A stretch of 64,000 bases of DNA from the NCBI GenBank assembly GCA_964578625.1, contig CAZODQ010000004.1, forward strand, positions 1 through 64,000, in the 5' to 3' direction. This DNA comes from CAZBSE01 sp964578625 (GTDB lineage Bacteria; Actinomycetota; Humimicrobiia; Humimicrobiales; Humimicrobiaceae). Both the position numbers and the translations under genes were made by a program. Positions within the stretch are counted from its first letter, which is position 1, and each line of letters starts with the position of its first letter. Below are positions 42,537 to 50,507 of this stretch, piece by piece. The notes under the pieces were generated by a model that saw nothing but the letters and a program-made list of their open reading frames with translations, had not been told where the DNA came from and searched no databases.

Positions 42537-43427
42537 TTATTTTTTTTGGATCTTAGACTTCCTCTTATTTGCAGGAACTTCTACATCAATTATTTTTTCA
42601 TAAAAGTCTCCTAAAAAATCAGGGTATTCAGGTGATGTACAGCTACTGCAGGGGGCTCCGCTACCGATTACCCAGTTGGCTTTACTGTTCCACTGTCTTT
42701 TAGGACAGTCAGCATAAGTTATCGGCCCTTTGCACCCCAGTTCGTAAAGGCAGCCCTCATCACCTAACTTTTTGGCAAATTTACCTTCATCAAAATAAGC
42801 TCTATTGGGGCAATTTTCATGGATAAGCTGCCCGTAAAATGTTTTAGGCCTCCTGAAGTCGTCCAGCTGGACATTTTCCAATCCCTTTACAAGTACTTCT
42901 TCAATGGTCCCGAAAAGCCAGTCGGGATGGGGAGGACAGCCAGGTACGTTTACAAGAGGTGTTTCAATCTTATTGGTAAGAAAGATATCTCCAACACTTT
43001 GCGCTCCGGTTGGATTCGGATTTCCGGCAGCAATTCCGCCGAATGCCGCACAGGTCCCCAGAGCTATTACCATGAGTGCATCCGGTGCAAGTTTTAGGGT
43101 TTCTTCCAGTATGGTATATTTTCTACCGTCTTTTTCACCTGTAATACAATAAATTCCGTTGTCGTTGGTAGGAATCGCACCGTCAATAATTAAGACATAT
43201 CCCTTTTCTTTTGCTGCATTTTCAAGTATTTCCATGGCGCGGTTTCCGCTTGCAGTCATGATATTCGGATGGAATATAAAGTCAAGTTTGAAACCTGGAA
43301 CTATATCCTGCAGCAGTACATTTTTGATTGCCGGATAATCGGAGCACAGGGTTGATGTGACACAGCCGGTACAGTTTTGGCCCTGGATACTAATAACCGG
43401 TATAACAGTACTTTTTCTATTATTCAT
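42537..43427 (-). CDS. [NiFe] hydrogenase small (electron-transfer) subunit, no Tat signal
   Basis: 296 residues from ATG 43427 after AAAGGAGCTGAT. Proximal [4Fe-4S] ligands Cys19 and Cys22 (CTGC), Cys126, Cys164; distal His203, Cys206, Cys226, Cys232; medial Cys241, Cys260, Cys263. All three clusters are thus present, as in group 1 enzymes. The protein begins MNNRKSTVIPVISIQGQNC with no twin-arginine signal, and an in-frame stop a few codons upstream rules out a longer start. The usual C-terminal membrane anchor is also missing; the end is a basic tail. A soluble cytoplasmic complex follows. It is the first gene of the hydrogenase-metVF operon. Confidence 0.93.
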   Translation of the reverse strand: MNNRKSTVIPVISIQGQNCTGCVTSTLCSDYPAIKNVLLQDIVPGFKLDFIFHPNIMTASGNRAMEILENAAKEKGYVLIIDGAIPTNDNGIYCITGEKDGRKYTILEETLKLAPDALMVIALGTCAAFGGIAAGNPNPTGAQSVGDIFLTNKIETPLVNVPGCPPHPDWLFGTIEEVLVKGLENVQLDDFRRPKTFYGQLIHENCPNRAYFDEGKFAKKLGDEGCLYELGCKGPITYADCPKRQWNSKANWVIGSGAPCSSCTSPEYPDFLGDFYEKIIDVEVPANKRKSKIQKK

Positions 43428-43638
43428 ATCAGCTCCTTTGAATTAAAAATTTGATTATTATTTAAAGATTTAACTAGTTGATTTATTGGTAAAGAGGTGT
43501 TCTTTGAACGTCTGATGAGGTTTAAATTACCTTTGTTTTTATTATATCCTGATTTATGCATGGATTAAAAAATTTTACAAAAAATAACCTGTTCTATTTT
43601 AATCAAAATATTATTTATTTTCAATTAAACCAAGCTAC

Positions 43639-44265
43639 TCATTTAAAAGCTTTAACAATCATACCTTTTGGAACAGCATATCCTTTAAAGGGGACTCTGA
43701 AACCTTTATAATACTCAACAGCTATATTGCTAAATCCGGATTCTTTTAATATTCTTTTCATTTCAAGAGCACTATATAAATTTAAATTCATTTTTTTGAC
43801 GTCCCTGGTGTGGTCCAGCCCGTCATCTTTATTATATGCCATTTCAATTACAAGCCTGCCGCCTGGAGATAAAACCCTGTATATTTCCTTGAGTGCTGTT
43901 TTTGGATCGGGCCAGAAGAAAAAAGTTTCGATTACAACAGCTGCAGAAAATTCATTGTTCTGCCAGGGTATGGATAATACGTTTCCTTGCCTAAATTCAG
44001 CTTTACCTGATTTGATAAGATCTTTATTGATACTGCTTGCCAGATTTACCATGTCCTCTGAATAATCCAGCCCTGCTATTTTTGCAGCATGTGAAGCATA
44101 TTTTTTAATGAATATCCCGGAACCAAATCCTATTTCAAGATATTTATCGTCATGTTTGAGGTCAAGCACCTTGGCAGTATTTTTATAGAAATCACTATGA
44201 CCCAATGCCATACCTTTTGCCAGTAATCTTCCAAAAAATCCTGTAGGTTTTCCAAATTGTGACAT
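43639..44265 (-). CDS. class I SAM-dependent methyltransferase
   Basis: 208 residues. KYLEIGFGSGIFIKKYASHAAKIAGLDYSEDMV is motif I-II; SAAVVIETFFFWPDPKTALKEIYRVLSPGGRLVIEMAYN is the UbiE/methyltransf_11 type. The C-terminal EYYKGFRVPFKGYAVPKGMIVKAFK is family-specific. Substrate unknown. It stands alone between the hydrogenase operon and the archease-rtcB pair, with A+T-rich spacers of 211 and 262 bases in which I see nothing else certain. Confidence 0.87.
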   Translation of the reverse strand: MSQFGKPTGFFGRLLAKGMALGHSDFYKNTAKVLDLKHDDKYLEIGFGSGIFIKKYASHAAKIAGLDYSEDMVNLASSINKDLIKSGKAEFRQGNVLSIPWQNNEFSAAVVIETFFFWPDPKTALKEIYRVLSPGGRLVIEMAYNKDDGLDHTRDVKKMNLNLYSALEMKRILKESGFSNIAVEYYKGFRVPFKGYAVPKGMIVKAFK

Positions 44266-44527
44266 CCTGTATTTCTCCTTAAATCATATTGAGTTTTGTA
44301 TCTCTATTCTATTTCGGAAGATTTTAGCACTAAAAATCGATTTATAAAACTATTTTATAATATTTTATTCCATTTGATTCTAACCATTAAATAAAACTGG
44401 ATAATTTTTTTAGTTTATAAATTTTTTTTAGTTACTGATAAAATATAATATAAAGGGTGCAGAATTTTAAGAAAGGTAAACCGGCAGGGTATCACCGGTA
44501 TATATTGTAAGATGCCTATAATTTGAA

Positions 44528-44986
44528 ATGAAGCCTAAGAAGGTAAATAAAAAATATAGATATATCGAGCATCTTTCAGATATAGGACTGGAGTTCTACG
44601 GAGATACAATAGAGGAATTATTTGAGAATTCAGGTGCGGGTATGTTTTCTATTATATGTGATCTGGAAATGGTAAGGCCTTTGAAAAAAAGAAGTATAAG
44701 AATCAGACGGCAGGATACGGGTTTTGAGGATCTTTTGATTTTGTGGCTTGAGAAATTGATTTACTGGCATGAAGTTGACAATGTCTTATTCTCAGCATTT
44801 AAAGTAGCCGGTATATATAAAAGGAACGGCAATATAGAGCTATCAGCTGAAGTATCCGGTGAAAAAATAGATCTTAACAGGCATGTTATAAAAATAGCTA
44901 TTAAGGCCCCGACTTACCATATGCTTAAAATAAAAAAAGACGGGAGGCACTGTAATTGGCAAGGCAGGATCATATTTGATGTCTGA
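44528..44986 (+). CDS. archease
   Basis: 152 residues. YRYIEHLSDIGLEFYGDTIEELFENSGAGMFSIICD is the archease signature with a metal-binding Asp; FEDLLILWLEKLIYWHEVDNVLF and a final RIIFDV fit. Archease speeds GTP-dependent activation and turnover of the RNA ligase RtcB, which is encoded next to it (14 bases to the proposed rtcB start). The pairing makes both calls strong. Confidence 0.92.
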   Translation: MKPKKVNKKYRYIEHLSDIGLEFYGDTIEELFENSGAGMFSIICDLEMVRPLKKRSIRIRRQDTGFEDLLILWLEKLIYWHEVDNVLFSAFKVAGIYKRNGNIELSAEVSGEKIDLNRHVIKIAIKAPTYHMLKIKKDGRHCNWQGRIIFDV

Positions 44987-45003
44987 GAAGAGAGGAGTTT
45001 ATT

Positions 45004-46455
45004 ATTTCAGATTACAATATTAAAAAATTAAATGATTATAAGTGGGAAGTAGAGAAGGATGACAGGTATGGAATGAGAGTACCTGGAATAATCTTTGCTG
45101 ACAGGGAACTTTTGGATCATGCCGTAGGTGAAAAGACCATTGACCAGGTAGTAAACGTTTCGACTCTGCCTGGCATACTTAAAGCTTCGTATGCTATGCC
45201 GGATATTCATTACGGATACGGGTTTCCTATAGGAGGAGTTGCTGCTTTCAGTGAGGAAGATGGAGTAATTTCACCCGGCGGTGTTGGTTTTGATATATCC
45301 TGTGGGGTAAGGATTGTGAGGACTGGTCTATATATCAGTGATATTGAGAAGCATCTAGAGGATATAATGGGTATTTTATCCTTCAACATACCAAAAGGAC
45401 TGGGAACAAAGGGCAGGATCAGCCTGTCCAGGGACCAATTGAAGAAATTACTGAAAGAAGGTGTCCGATGGGCTATTGGGAATGGTTACGGCCGGGAGGG
45501 AGATGATTACTGTATAGAAGAAAACGGCTGTATGGAAGGAGCCAATCCTGACTTTATAAGCAACCATGCCATAGAAAGAGGTATAAAACAGGTGGGAACT
45601 CTTGGATCCGGGAACCATTTTTTAGAGATACAGGTTGTGGATGAAATATATGACAGCAAAGCAGCGGACCTGTTTGGTCTGGAAAAGGATCAAATAACAG
45701 TGATGATCCATTCTGGTTCCAGAGGACTTGGCCATCAGATATGTAGTGATTATATTAAGGTAATGCAGCAGTCTACTTTAAAGTACGGGATAAAATTGGC
45801 AGACCGTCAGCTTGCCTGTGCACCTTTATCTTCCCCCGAGGGGAGAAGATACTATAGTGCTATGGCCTGTGCCGTAAATTATGCCATGACAAACAGGCAC
45901 TGCCTTTTCCATTGGGTAAGGACATCTTTTGAAAGATTTTTCGGCAAATCTTCAGAGAAATTAGGTCTCAGTGTTATTTATGATGTATCCCATAATATAG
46001 CCAAGATGGAAGAGCATAATGTTAACGGCAAGATGATAAAAGTCTGCGTTCATAGAAAGGGTGCTACACGGTCTTATCCTCCGGGTCATAAGGATATTTG
46101 TAAAAAATATAAAGACATCGGTCAGCCGGTAATAATCCCGGGAGATATGGGCCGTTATTCATTTATTCTGCTGGGAACAGAGAAAGCGATGAGTGAAAGC
46201 TTCGGCTCTACCTGCCATGGCGCAGGAAGACTTATGAGCAGGACAAAAGCTAAGAAAATAATACAGGGAAGCGAACTTAAAAAGGAGCTTTTTGATAAGA
46301 AAGGAATAGTAGTAATAGCCGGGAGTATGTCCGGACTTGCAGAAGAAGCTCCTCAGGCCTATAAAGATGTAAGCAGGGTAGTCGATATAACTCACTTTGC
46401 AGGGATATCTAAAAAAGCAGTAAGGCTGAGGCCGCTTGGAGTCCTTAAGGGATAA
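45004..46455 (+). CDS. rtcB: RNA-splicing ligase RtcB, apparent ATT start
   Basis: Joins 2',3'-cyclic phosphate or 3'-phosphate and 5'-OH RNA ends using GTP and Mn2+. SPGGVGFDISCGVRIVRT (metal Cys), TLGSGNHFLEIQ, HSGSRGLGHQICSDY and the guanylylated His in CVHRKGATRSYPPGH are all present; it ends RPLGVLKG. The first ATG (45073) would delete the conserved DYKWEVEKDDRYG segment that precedes MRVPG. In frame, upstream codons run back to ATTATT (45001-45006), and GGAG lies at 44994-44997. No ATG, GTG or TTG occurs between, so ATT 45004, 6 bases from GGAG, is proposed (483 residues). It is coupled to archease. Confidence 0.93.
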   Translation: MSDYNIKKLNDYKWEVEKDDRYGMRVPGIIFADRELLDHAVGEKTIDQVVNVSTLPGILKASYAMPDIHYGYGFPIGGVAAFSEEDGVISPGGVGFDISCGVRIVRTGLYISDIEKHLEDIMGILSFNIPKGLGTKGRISLSRDQLKKLLKEGVRWAIGNGYGREGDDYCIEENGCMEGANPDFISNHAIERGIKQVGTLGSGNHFLEIQVVDEIYDSKAADLFGLEKDQITVMIHSGSRGLGHQICSDYIKVMQQSTLKYGIKLADRQLACAPLSSPEGRRYYSAMACAVNYAMTNRHCLFHWVRTSFERFFGKSSEKLGLSVIYDVSHNIAKMEEHNVNGKMIKVCVHRKGATRSYPPGHKDICKKYKDIGQPVIIPGDMGRYSFILLGTEKAMSESFGSTCHGAGRLMSRTKAKKIIQGSELKKELFDKKGIVVIAGSMSGLAEEAPQAYKDVSRVVDITHFAGISKKAVRLRPLGVLKG

Positions 46456-46698
46456 CCAATGCATACTTTTATGGATTTATAATTTAAAAAGAACTTTATA
46501 TTTCACATAAAAGTAATAAAATTAATAACATTATTCTTTTATTTAGTAAACTTTAACAGAGATAGAGAATCCTTACCCTTTGGAGATTTTGATTAGTATT
46601 TTGGGAAAATAAAACTTTGACTGTTATAACTCTAATACAGTTTTAGAAAATAGATGAGTTTGAAATATTAAAATTAAGACAAAGGAGTTAAGATTAAT

Positions 46699-47232
46699 AT
46701 GGCTGAGGATAAGATTCAAGGAAAAAAGCCGGATGAGATCTACTGTCCTAGTTGTGCTAAACCAATAAAAAAAGAAGCAGTTGTATGTCCCTATTGCGGT
46801 GTGCAGATAAGAGAGCTGAAGACATCTGCTGAAACTATTACTTTGACCCCTGAACAGGAGTTGGAAGAAGGCAGGAAACAATTAGGAGGAATAAGAGCGT
46901 TATATTGGTTTGCAATTGTAGTGCTGGCCCTTTATATTGTTGTTTTTATTCCAGTGATCATTACCTCACCAGAGACTATGGGAGTGGTTATGACCGGCGC
47001 GAGTGTTGTCCAGAGCATTATGATGTTGTTACTCATTTTTGGTGTGTGGATTGCACTTTATGTAATTCCTTTAGTAGGAATTAATAAAAGGAAACCATTC
47101 TCGGTTCCTTATACCAGAGTAATTTTGATTATAACCATGTTTGGTTTTCCTATTGGAACCATTATTGGAGCAACTTTGTGGAAAAGAATTAATCATCCAC
47201 TGGCAAAAAAATATTTAAACTACGGTGTGTAA
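46699..47232 (+). CDS. zinc-ribbon membrane protein
   Basis: 177 residues after AAAGGAGTTAAGATTA. An N-terminal double CxxC zinc ribbon (YCPSCAKPIKKEAVVCPYCGVQI, about 15-37) is followed by a charged linker and three hydrophobic segments from residue ~67. It ends NHPLAKKYLNYGV. Bacterial proteins of this layout are common and mostly uncharacterised. It leads a run of three membrane-associated small genes. The 243 bases upstream are A+T-rich; nothing certain is seen there. Confidence 0.75.
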   Translation: MAEDKIQGKKPDEIYCPSCAKPIKKEAVVCPYCGVQIRELKTSAETITLTPEQELEEGRKQLGGIRALYWFAIVVLALYIVVFIPVIITSPETMGVVMTGASVVQSIMMLLLIFGVWIALYVIPLVGINKRKPFSVPYTRVILIITMFGFPIGTIIGATLWKRINHPLAKKYLNYGV

Positions 47233-47260
47233 TTGATAAAGGGAAGGATTTTTTAGTTTT

Positions 47261-47785
47261 ATGCAGTTTATCAGTGGGACATTTTGCATCATTGCTATAG
47301 TCTGGATTATCGTAGTTGTAATAGCTGCCTTTATAGGCTGGATGGTCAGAAAAATAAAAGAGCCGAAATTAAAAGATATATTGATCGGTATTGAAAAATC
47401 TGAGATCAGAGGTATGGAATATTTTGATAAGCTGTCTCAATTGGGTATAAAGTCTGCAGGTGAGCTATTAAAAAGAGGTGCTTCTCCCGAGGGTAGAAAG
47501 GAAATAATAAATACTACTGGAGTCAGTGATGGTCTGGTCCTTAAATGGATAAGCATTTCGGATCTGATTCGCATAAGGGGCATGAACCTGGAATATATAC
47601 ATCTTTTAAGAGAGGCTAATATAAACAGTGTAGCTGAACTTTCACAGAGAAACCCAGAAGTTTTTCAAAATATATTAGTTGGAATAAATGACCGTATTAA
47701 AATTTTAAGCAAGCCTCTTACAGTCAGCATAGTAAGAAGTTGGGTTGAGCAGGCTAAAAAGTTACCTCAAATAATAAAGTATTAA
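47261..47785 (+). CDS. membrane-anchored helix-hairpin-helix protein (DUF4332-like)
   Basis: 174 residues: one N-terminal transmembrane helix (about 5-30, ending in GWMVRKIKEPK), then two helix-hairpin-helix-like modules, RGMEYFDKLSQLGIKSAGELLKRGA and RIRGMNLEYIHLLREANINSVAELSQRNP, as in DUF4332. A nucleic-acid or protein-binding role is plausible but unproven. It begins 28 bases after the zinc-ribbon gene. Confidence 0.75.
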   Translation: MQFISGTFCIIAIVWIIVVVIAAFIGWMVRKIKEPKLKDILIGIEKSEIRGMEYFDKLSQLGIKSAGELLKRGASPEGRKEIINTTGVSDGLVLKWISISDLIRIRGMNLEYIHLLREANINSVAELSQRNPEVFQNILVGINDRIKILSKPLTVSIVRSWVEQAKKLPQIIKY

Positions 47786-47878
47786 TTGATTTTATATTTG
47801 GTAGTAGTTAGAATTTATAGAAATATTTTAATGATTAGCAAGAACTTCCGGAAAAGACTTAAGGAGGGGGGGTGAATA

Positions 47879-48106
47879 ATGACTGTATTTAATAAGGTAG
47901 TGACAATTATAGTGCTGCTTAAAATAATCGCATTCTCAGTTGTAGCTGTTCTAAATAAATTTATGAACTTTTTTGTATGGAAAGACCTGGCTGACACAGT
48001 AATAAGGTTTGTGACCAGTCTGAATATTTACATTCTTGGTTCAGCATTTGGAGTAGCTTTCGTTGTCAGCTTAATACTTCTGATAATGGAATTTCGCAGA
48101 AGCTGA
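47879..48106 (+). CDS. small two-helix membrane protein (AmaP N-terminus-like)
   Basis: 75 residues after a very strong GGAGGGGGGGTGAATA site. Two hydrophobic helices (about 5-30 and 48-70) and a basic end MEFRRS. The layout resembles the membrane part of AmaP (Asp23 anchor) but the rest of that protein is missing; treat as tentative. A strong hairpin follows. Confidence 0.6.
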   Translation: MTVFNKVVTIIVLLKIIAFSVVAVLNKFMNFFVWKDLADTVIRFVTSLNIYILGSAFGVAFVVSLILLIMEFRRS

Positions 48107-48150
48107 TAGACTGATTAATTTGCTGGAATAAACAATTAAAGTATCAAATG

Positions 48151-48188
48151 AAATACTAAGGCCATTCTAAAAGATGGCCTCAGTATTT
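48151..48188 (+). terminator. strong terminator-like hairpin
   Basis: AAATACT-a-AGGCCAT pairs with ATGGCCT-c-AGTATTT: 14 base pairs with one A/C mismatch around an 8-base loop. It follows the small membrane protein and precedes the arsenic-type operon promoter, so it insulates them. The U-tract is short. Confidence 0.8.
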
Positions 48189-48258
48189 ATGTGATCAATA
48201 GTTTATAGATATAAGAAAAAGCCGGAATTAAAAAGATTTTTTATTTTGATATAATATA

Positions 48259-48286
48259 TTGACATATTTAAATATATAATTATAAT
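48259..48286 (+). promoter_or_regulatory. promoter with possible ArsR operator
   Basis: TTGACA (48259-48264) and TATAAT (48281-48286) are separated by 16 bases. The perfect palindrome ATATTTAAATAT (48264-48275) fills the spacer and is a candidate binding site for the ArsR repressor encoded 25 bases downstream. Confidence 0.7.
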
Positions 48287-48310
48287 TAATAAAAAATCCC
48301 GGGGGTAAAG

Positions 48311-48664
48311 ATGGGTAATTTAAAAAATTTAACTAAAAGCTTAAAGGCACTGGCAGATGAAAATAGAATCAGGATACTTGATTTACTTTACGGAAAAAAA
48401 GATTTATGTGTTTGTGAGATAAGGGAAGTTATAGGCTTATCTCAACCGACTATATCAAGCCATCTAAAGCTCTTGGAGAACAGCGGACTGGTGACTTACA
48501 GCAAGGATGGGAAATGGGTTAACTATAGAATAAATGCTGAGTTGAATGTAAAAATAAGAAAGATATTAGACAGTATAATTGAGGTAGTAGAAATTGATAA
48601 AAAAATAAAAGAAGATGGGATTAGGGTAGATAAAATTGACAGAAAAAAAATCTGCGGAAGATAG
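48311..48664 (+). CDS. arsR: ArsR family transcriptional repressor
   Basis: 117 residues. Winged helix with LADENRIRILDLLYG, then DLCVCEIREVIGLSQPTISSHLKLLENSGLV; the CVC pair in the recognition region is the classic arsenite-binding site of ArsR. A Lys-rich C-terminus contains a further Cys (KKICGR). It follows a TTGACA/TATAAT promoter and heads an arsC-permease-acr3 cluster, so arsenite de-repression is expected. Confidence 0.92.
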   Translation: MGNLKNLTKSLKALADENRIRILDLLYGKKDLCVCEIREVIGLSQPTISSHLKLLENSGLVTYSKDGKWVNYRINAELNVKIRKILDSIIEVVEIDKKIKEDGIRVDKIDRKKICGR

Positions 48665-48687
48665 TGCAGTTTAATAAGTGATTATAA

Positions 48688-49131
48688 ATGATTGGGATTG
48701 ATATGGAGAAAGGTTCGAACGAAAAAAAGAAAATATTGATCTTGTGTACAGGGAACTCCTGCAGGAGTCAGATGGCAGAAGGTTTTTTTAAAAAATATAA
48801 AAAAGAGTGGATGGTCAAAAGTGCAGGCATCTCTCCAATAGGATTAAACCCTCTGGCAGTTGATGTTATGTCAGAAAAGGGGATTGATATATCCGGCCAA
48901 AAATCAAAAGATGTAAGGAATTTCCTTGATGAGAACTTTGATTATGTCATAACTGTCTGCGGTAATGCAAGAGAAGTTTGCCCGGTGTTTCCCGGTAAAT
49001 ATGAAAGCATTCACTGGGATATTGAAGACCCTGTTCAGGCAGGGGGAACTATGGAAGAAAAACTTGATAAATTCAGAAAGGTCAGGGATAAAATTAATAG
49101 GCATATACTGGATTTTTTAAAAGGAGTCTAA
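48688..49131 (+). CDS. arsC: arsenate reductase, low-molecular-weight phosphatase type
   Basis: 147 residues. The P-loop CTGNSCRSQMAEGF (CxxxxxR) near residue 17, VKSAGISP and a C-terminal DDP-like WDIEDPVQAGG give the LMW-PTP fold of thioredoxin-coupled ArsC. Cys pair for thiol relay: DYVITVCGNAREVCPVFPG. It reduces arsenate to arsenite for export. An alternative ATG (48703) lies nearer an AGGG-like site. Second gene of the arsenic cluster. Confidence 0.9.
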   Translation: MIGIDMEKGSNEKKKILILCTGNSCRSQMAEGFFKKYKKEWMVKSAGISPIGLNPLAVDVMSEKGIDISGQKSKDVRNFLDENFDYVITVCGNAREVCPVFPGKYESIHWDIEDPVQAGGTMEEKLDKFRKVRDKINRHILDFLKGV

Positions 49132-49138
49132 GAGTTAA

Positions 49139-50185
49139 ATGGAAATATTTTTAGAGTCAATTAAAAGCGGATGGCATACACTTCTTGAATATCTTTCAGC
49201 TCATGTGCTTACCTGCCTGGTACCTGCATTTTTTATTGCTGGTGCAATTGCTGTTTTTATTTCCAAAGGAGCCATTCTAAAGTATTTTGGTGCAAATGCA
49301 AAGAAATGGTTATCCTACAGTGTTGCTTCTGTATCTGGAGCAATTCTTGCAGTTTGTTCCTGCACTGTTCTTCCTCTATTTGCGGGTATTAGAAAAAGAG
49401 GTGCAGGACTTGGTCCGGCTATAGCATTTCTATATTCAGGCCCGGCTATAAATATTCTGGCCATAGTCTACACAGCAAGGCTTCTGGGTTATGACCTTGG
49501 AATAGCCAGAGCTATAGGAGCCATAGCTTTTTCAATTGTTATAGGCCTTATAATGTCTTTAATCTGGGTAAGAGAAGAAAGGGAAAAATTAAAGGCGGAC
49601 CAGAATTTATTTAAAGCTTATCGGCAAAGTGAATACAGCAAACCTAAATATGTAAGTATAATATTTTTCCTGTCTCTTCTTGCCATACTTGTATTCGGTG
49701 CAGCTAAATTGTGGGTATATGCCGGAATTGCCCTTATTATTCTTGTTGTAATTATAATAGTGGGTTACAAAAGGACCGAGCTTAAGGACTGGATGAAAGA
49801 AACCGGTAAGCTTGCCTGGCAGATATTTCCTATTCTTCTTGCTGGTGTGTTTATAGCAGGAGTTATAAAATATTTTCTTCCCCAGAGTGTAGTTGAAACA
49901 TGGGTTGGCGGGAATAGTATAAGGTCAAACTTTTTGGCATCAGTTTTTGGTGCACTGATGTATTTTTCTACCTTAACCGAGGTTCCCATAATCAAAGCTC
50001 TGATGGAACTTGGCATGGGAAAGGGACCTGCTCTTACACTGCTTTTAGCAGGCCCATCATTATCGCTCCCTAATATGATTGTAATAGGAAGAATAATGGG
50101 AGCTAAAAAGACCCTGACCTATGTAGTTTTAGTGGTAGTTATGGCTACTTTTACCGGGATGGTTTTTGGTCATTATTTTGGATAA
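49139..50185 (+). CDS. ArsP/DUF318 family permease
   Basis: 348 residues, about eight transmembrane helices. SGAILAVCSCTVLPLFAGIRKRGAGLGPAIAFLYSGPAINILAI is the permease family hallmark, with a repeated half near the C-terminus (TLTEVPIIKALMELGMGKGPALTLLLAGPSLSLPNMIVI). Homologues export trivalent organoarsenicals or are found with redox-active thioredoxin-like partners, as here. Starts 7 bases after arsC. Confidence 0.87.
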   Translation: MEIFLESIKSGWHTLLEYLSAHVLTCLVPAFFIAGAIAVFISKGAILKYFGANAKKWLSYSVASVSGAILAVCSCTVLPLFAGIRKRGAGLGPAIAFLYSGPAINILAIVYTARLLGYDLGIARAIGAIAFSIVIGLIMSLIWVREEREKLKADQNLFKAYRQSEYSKPKYVSIIFFLSLLAILVFGAAKLWVYAGIALIILVVIIIVGYKRTELKDWMKETGKLAWQIFPILLAGVFIAGVIKYFLPQSVVETWVGGNSIRSNFLASVFGALMYFSTLTEVPIIKALMELGMGKGPALTLLLAGPSLSLPNMIVIGRIMGAKKTLTYVVLVVVMATFTGMVFGHYFG

Positions 50186-50218
50186 AAAGTTATTAATATT
50201 AGAAGGAGGGATTCAGTT

Positions 50219-50449
50219 ATGAAGATCCAGATACTTGGAACCGGCTGTCCTAAATGTAAGCAGACTGAAGCAAATGCCAGGGAGGCTGTAAAAAACCTGG
50301 GTCTTGATGCAGAAATTGAAAAAATTACGGATATAAATAAAATAACTGATTTTGGGGTAATAACGACTCCAGGTCTGGCTGTAAATGGCAAGGTAAAATT
50401 TTCAGGCAGGGTCCCTTCAGTTGAAGAAATAGAAGAAGTGCTGAAATAA
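50219..50449 (+). CDS. thioredoxin-like redox-active disulfide protein
   Basis: 76 residues after AGAAGGAGGGATTCAGTT. IQILGTGCPKCKQTEANA contains the CPKC active site; TTPGLAVNGKVKFSGRVPSVEEIEEVL completes the minimal thioredoxin fold. Such small proteins commonly accompany DUF318 permeases in arsenic clusters and may reduce ArsC or pass a thiol-bound substrate. Confidence 0.9.
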   Translation: MKIQILGTGCPKCKQTEANAREAVKNLGLDAEIEKITDINKITDFGVITTPGLAVNGKVKFSGRVPSVEEIEEVLK

Positions 50450-50507
50450 AAAGTCTGCCAATAAATATTTAAAGAAAATATTTTGTACAAGAAAATTTGG
50501 AGGTGTT

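Noticed and set aside
38803..43427. Mvh/F420-type or energy-converting (group 4) hydrogenase
   Set aside because: Both subunits have group 1-type motifs, and no MvhD, HdrABC, Frh, or membrane Ech/Mbh subunit genes are nearby.
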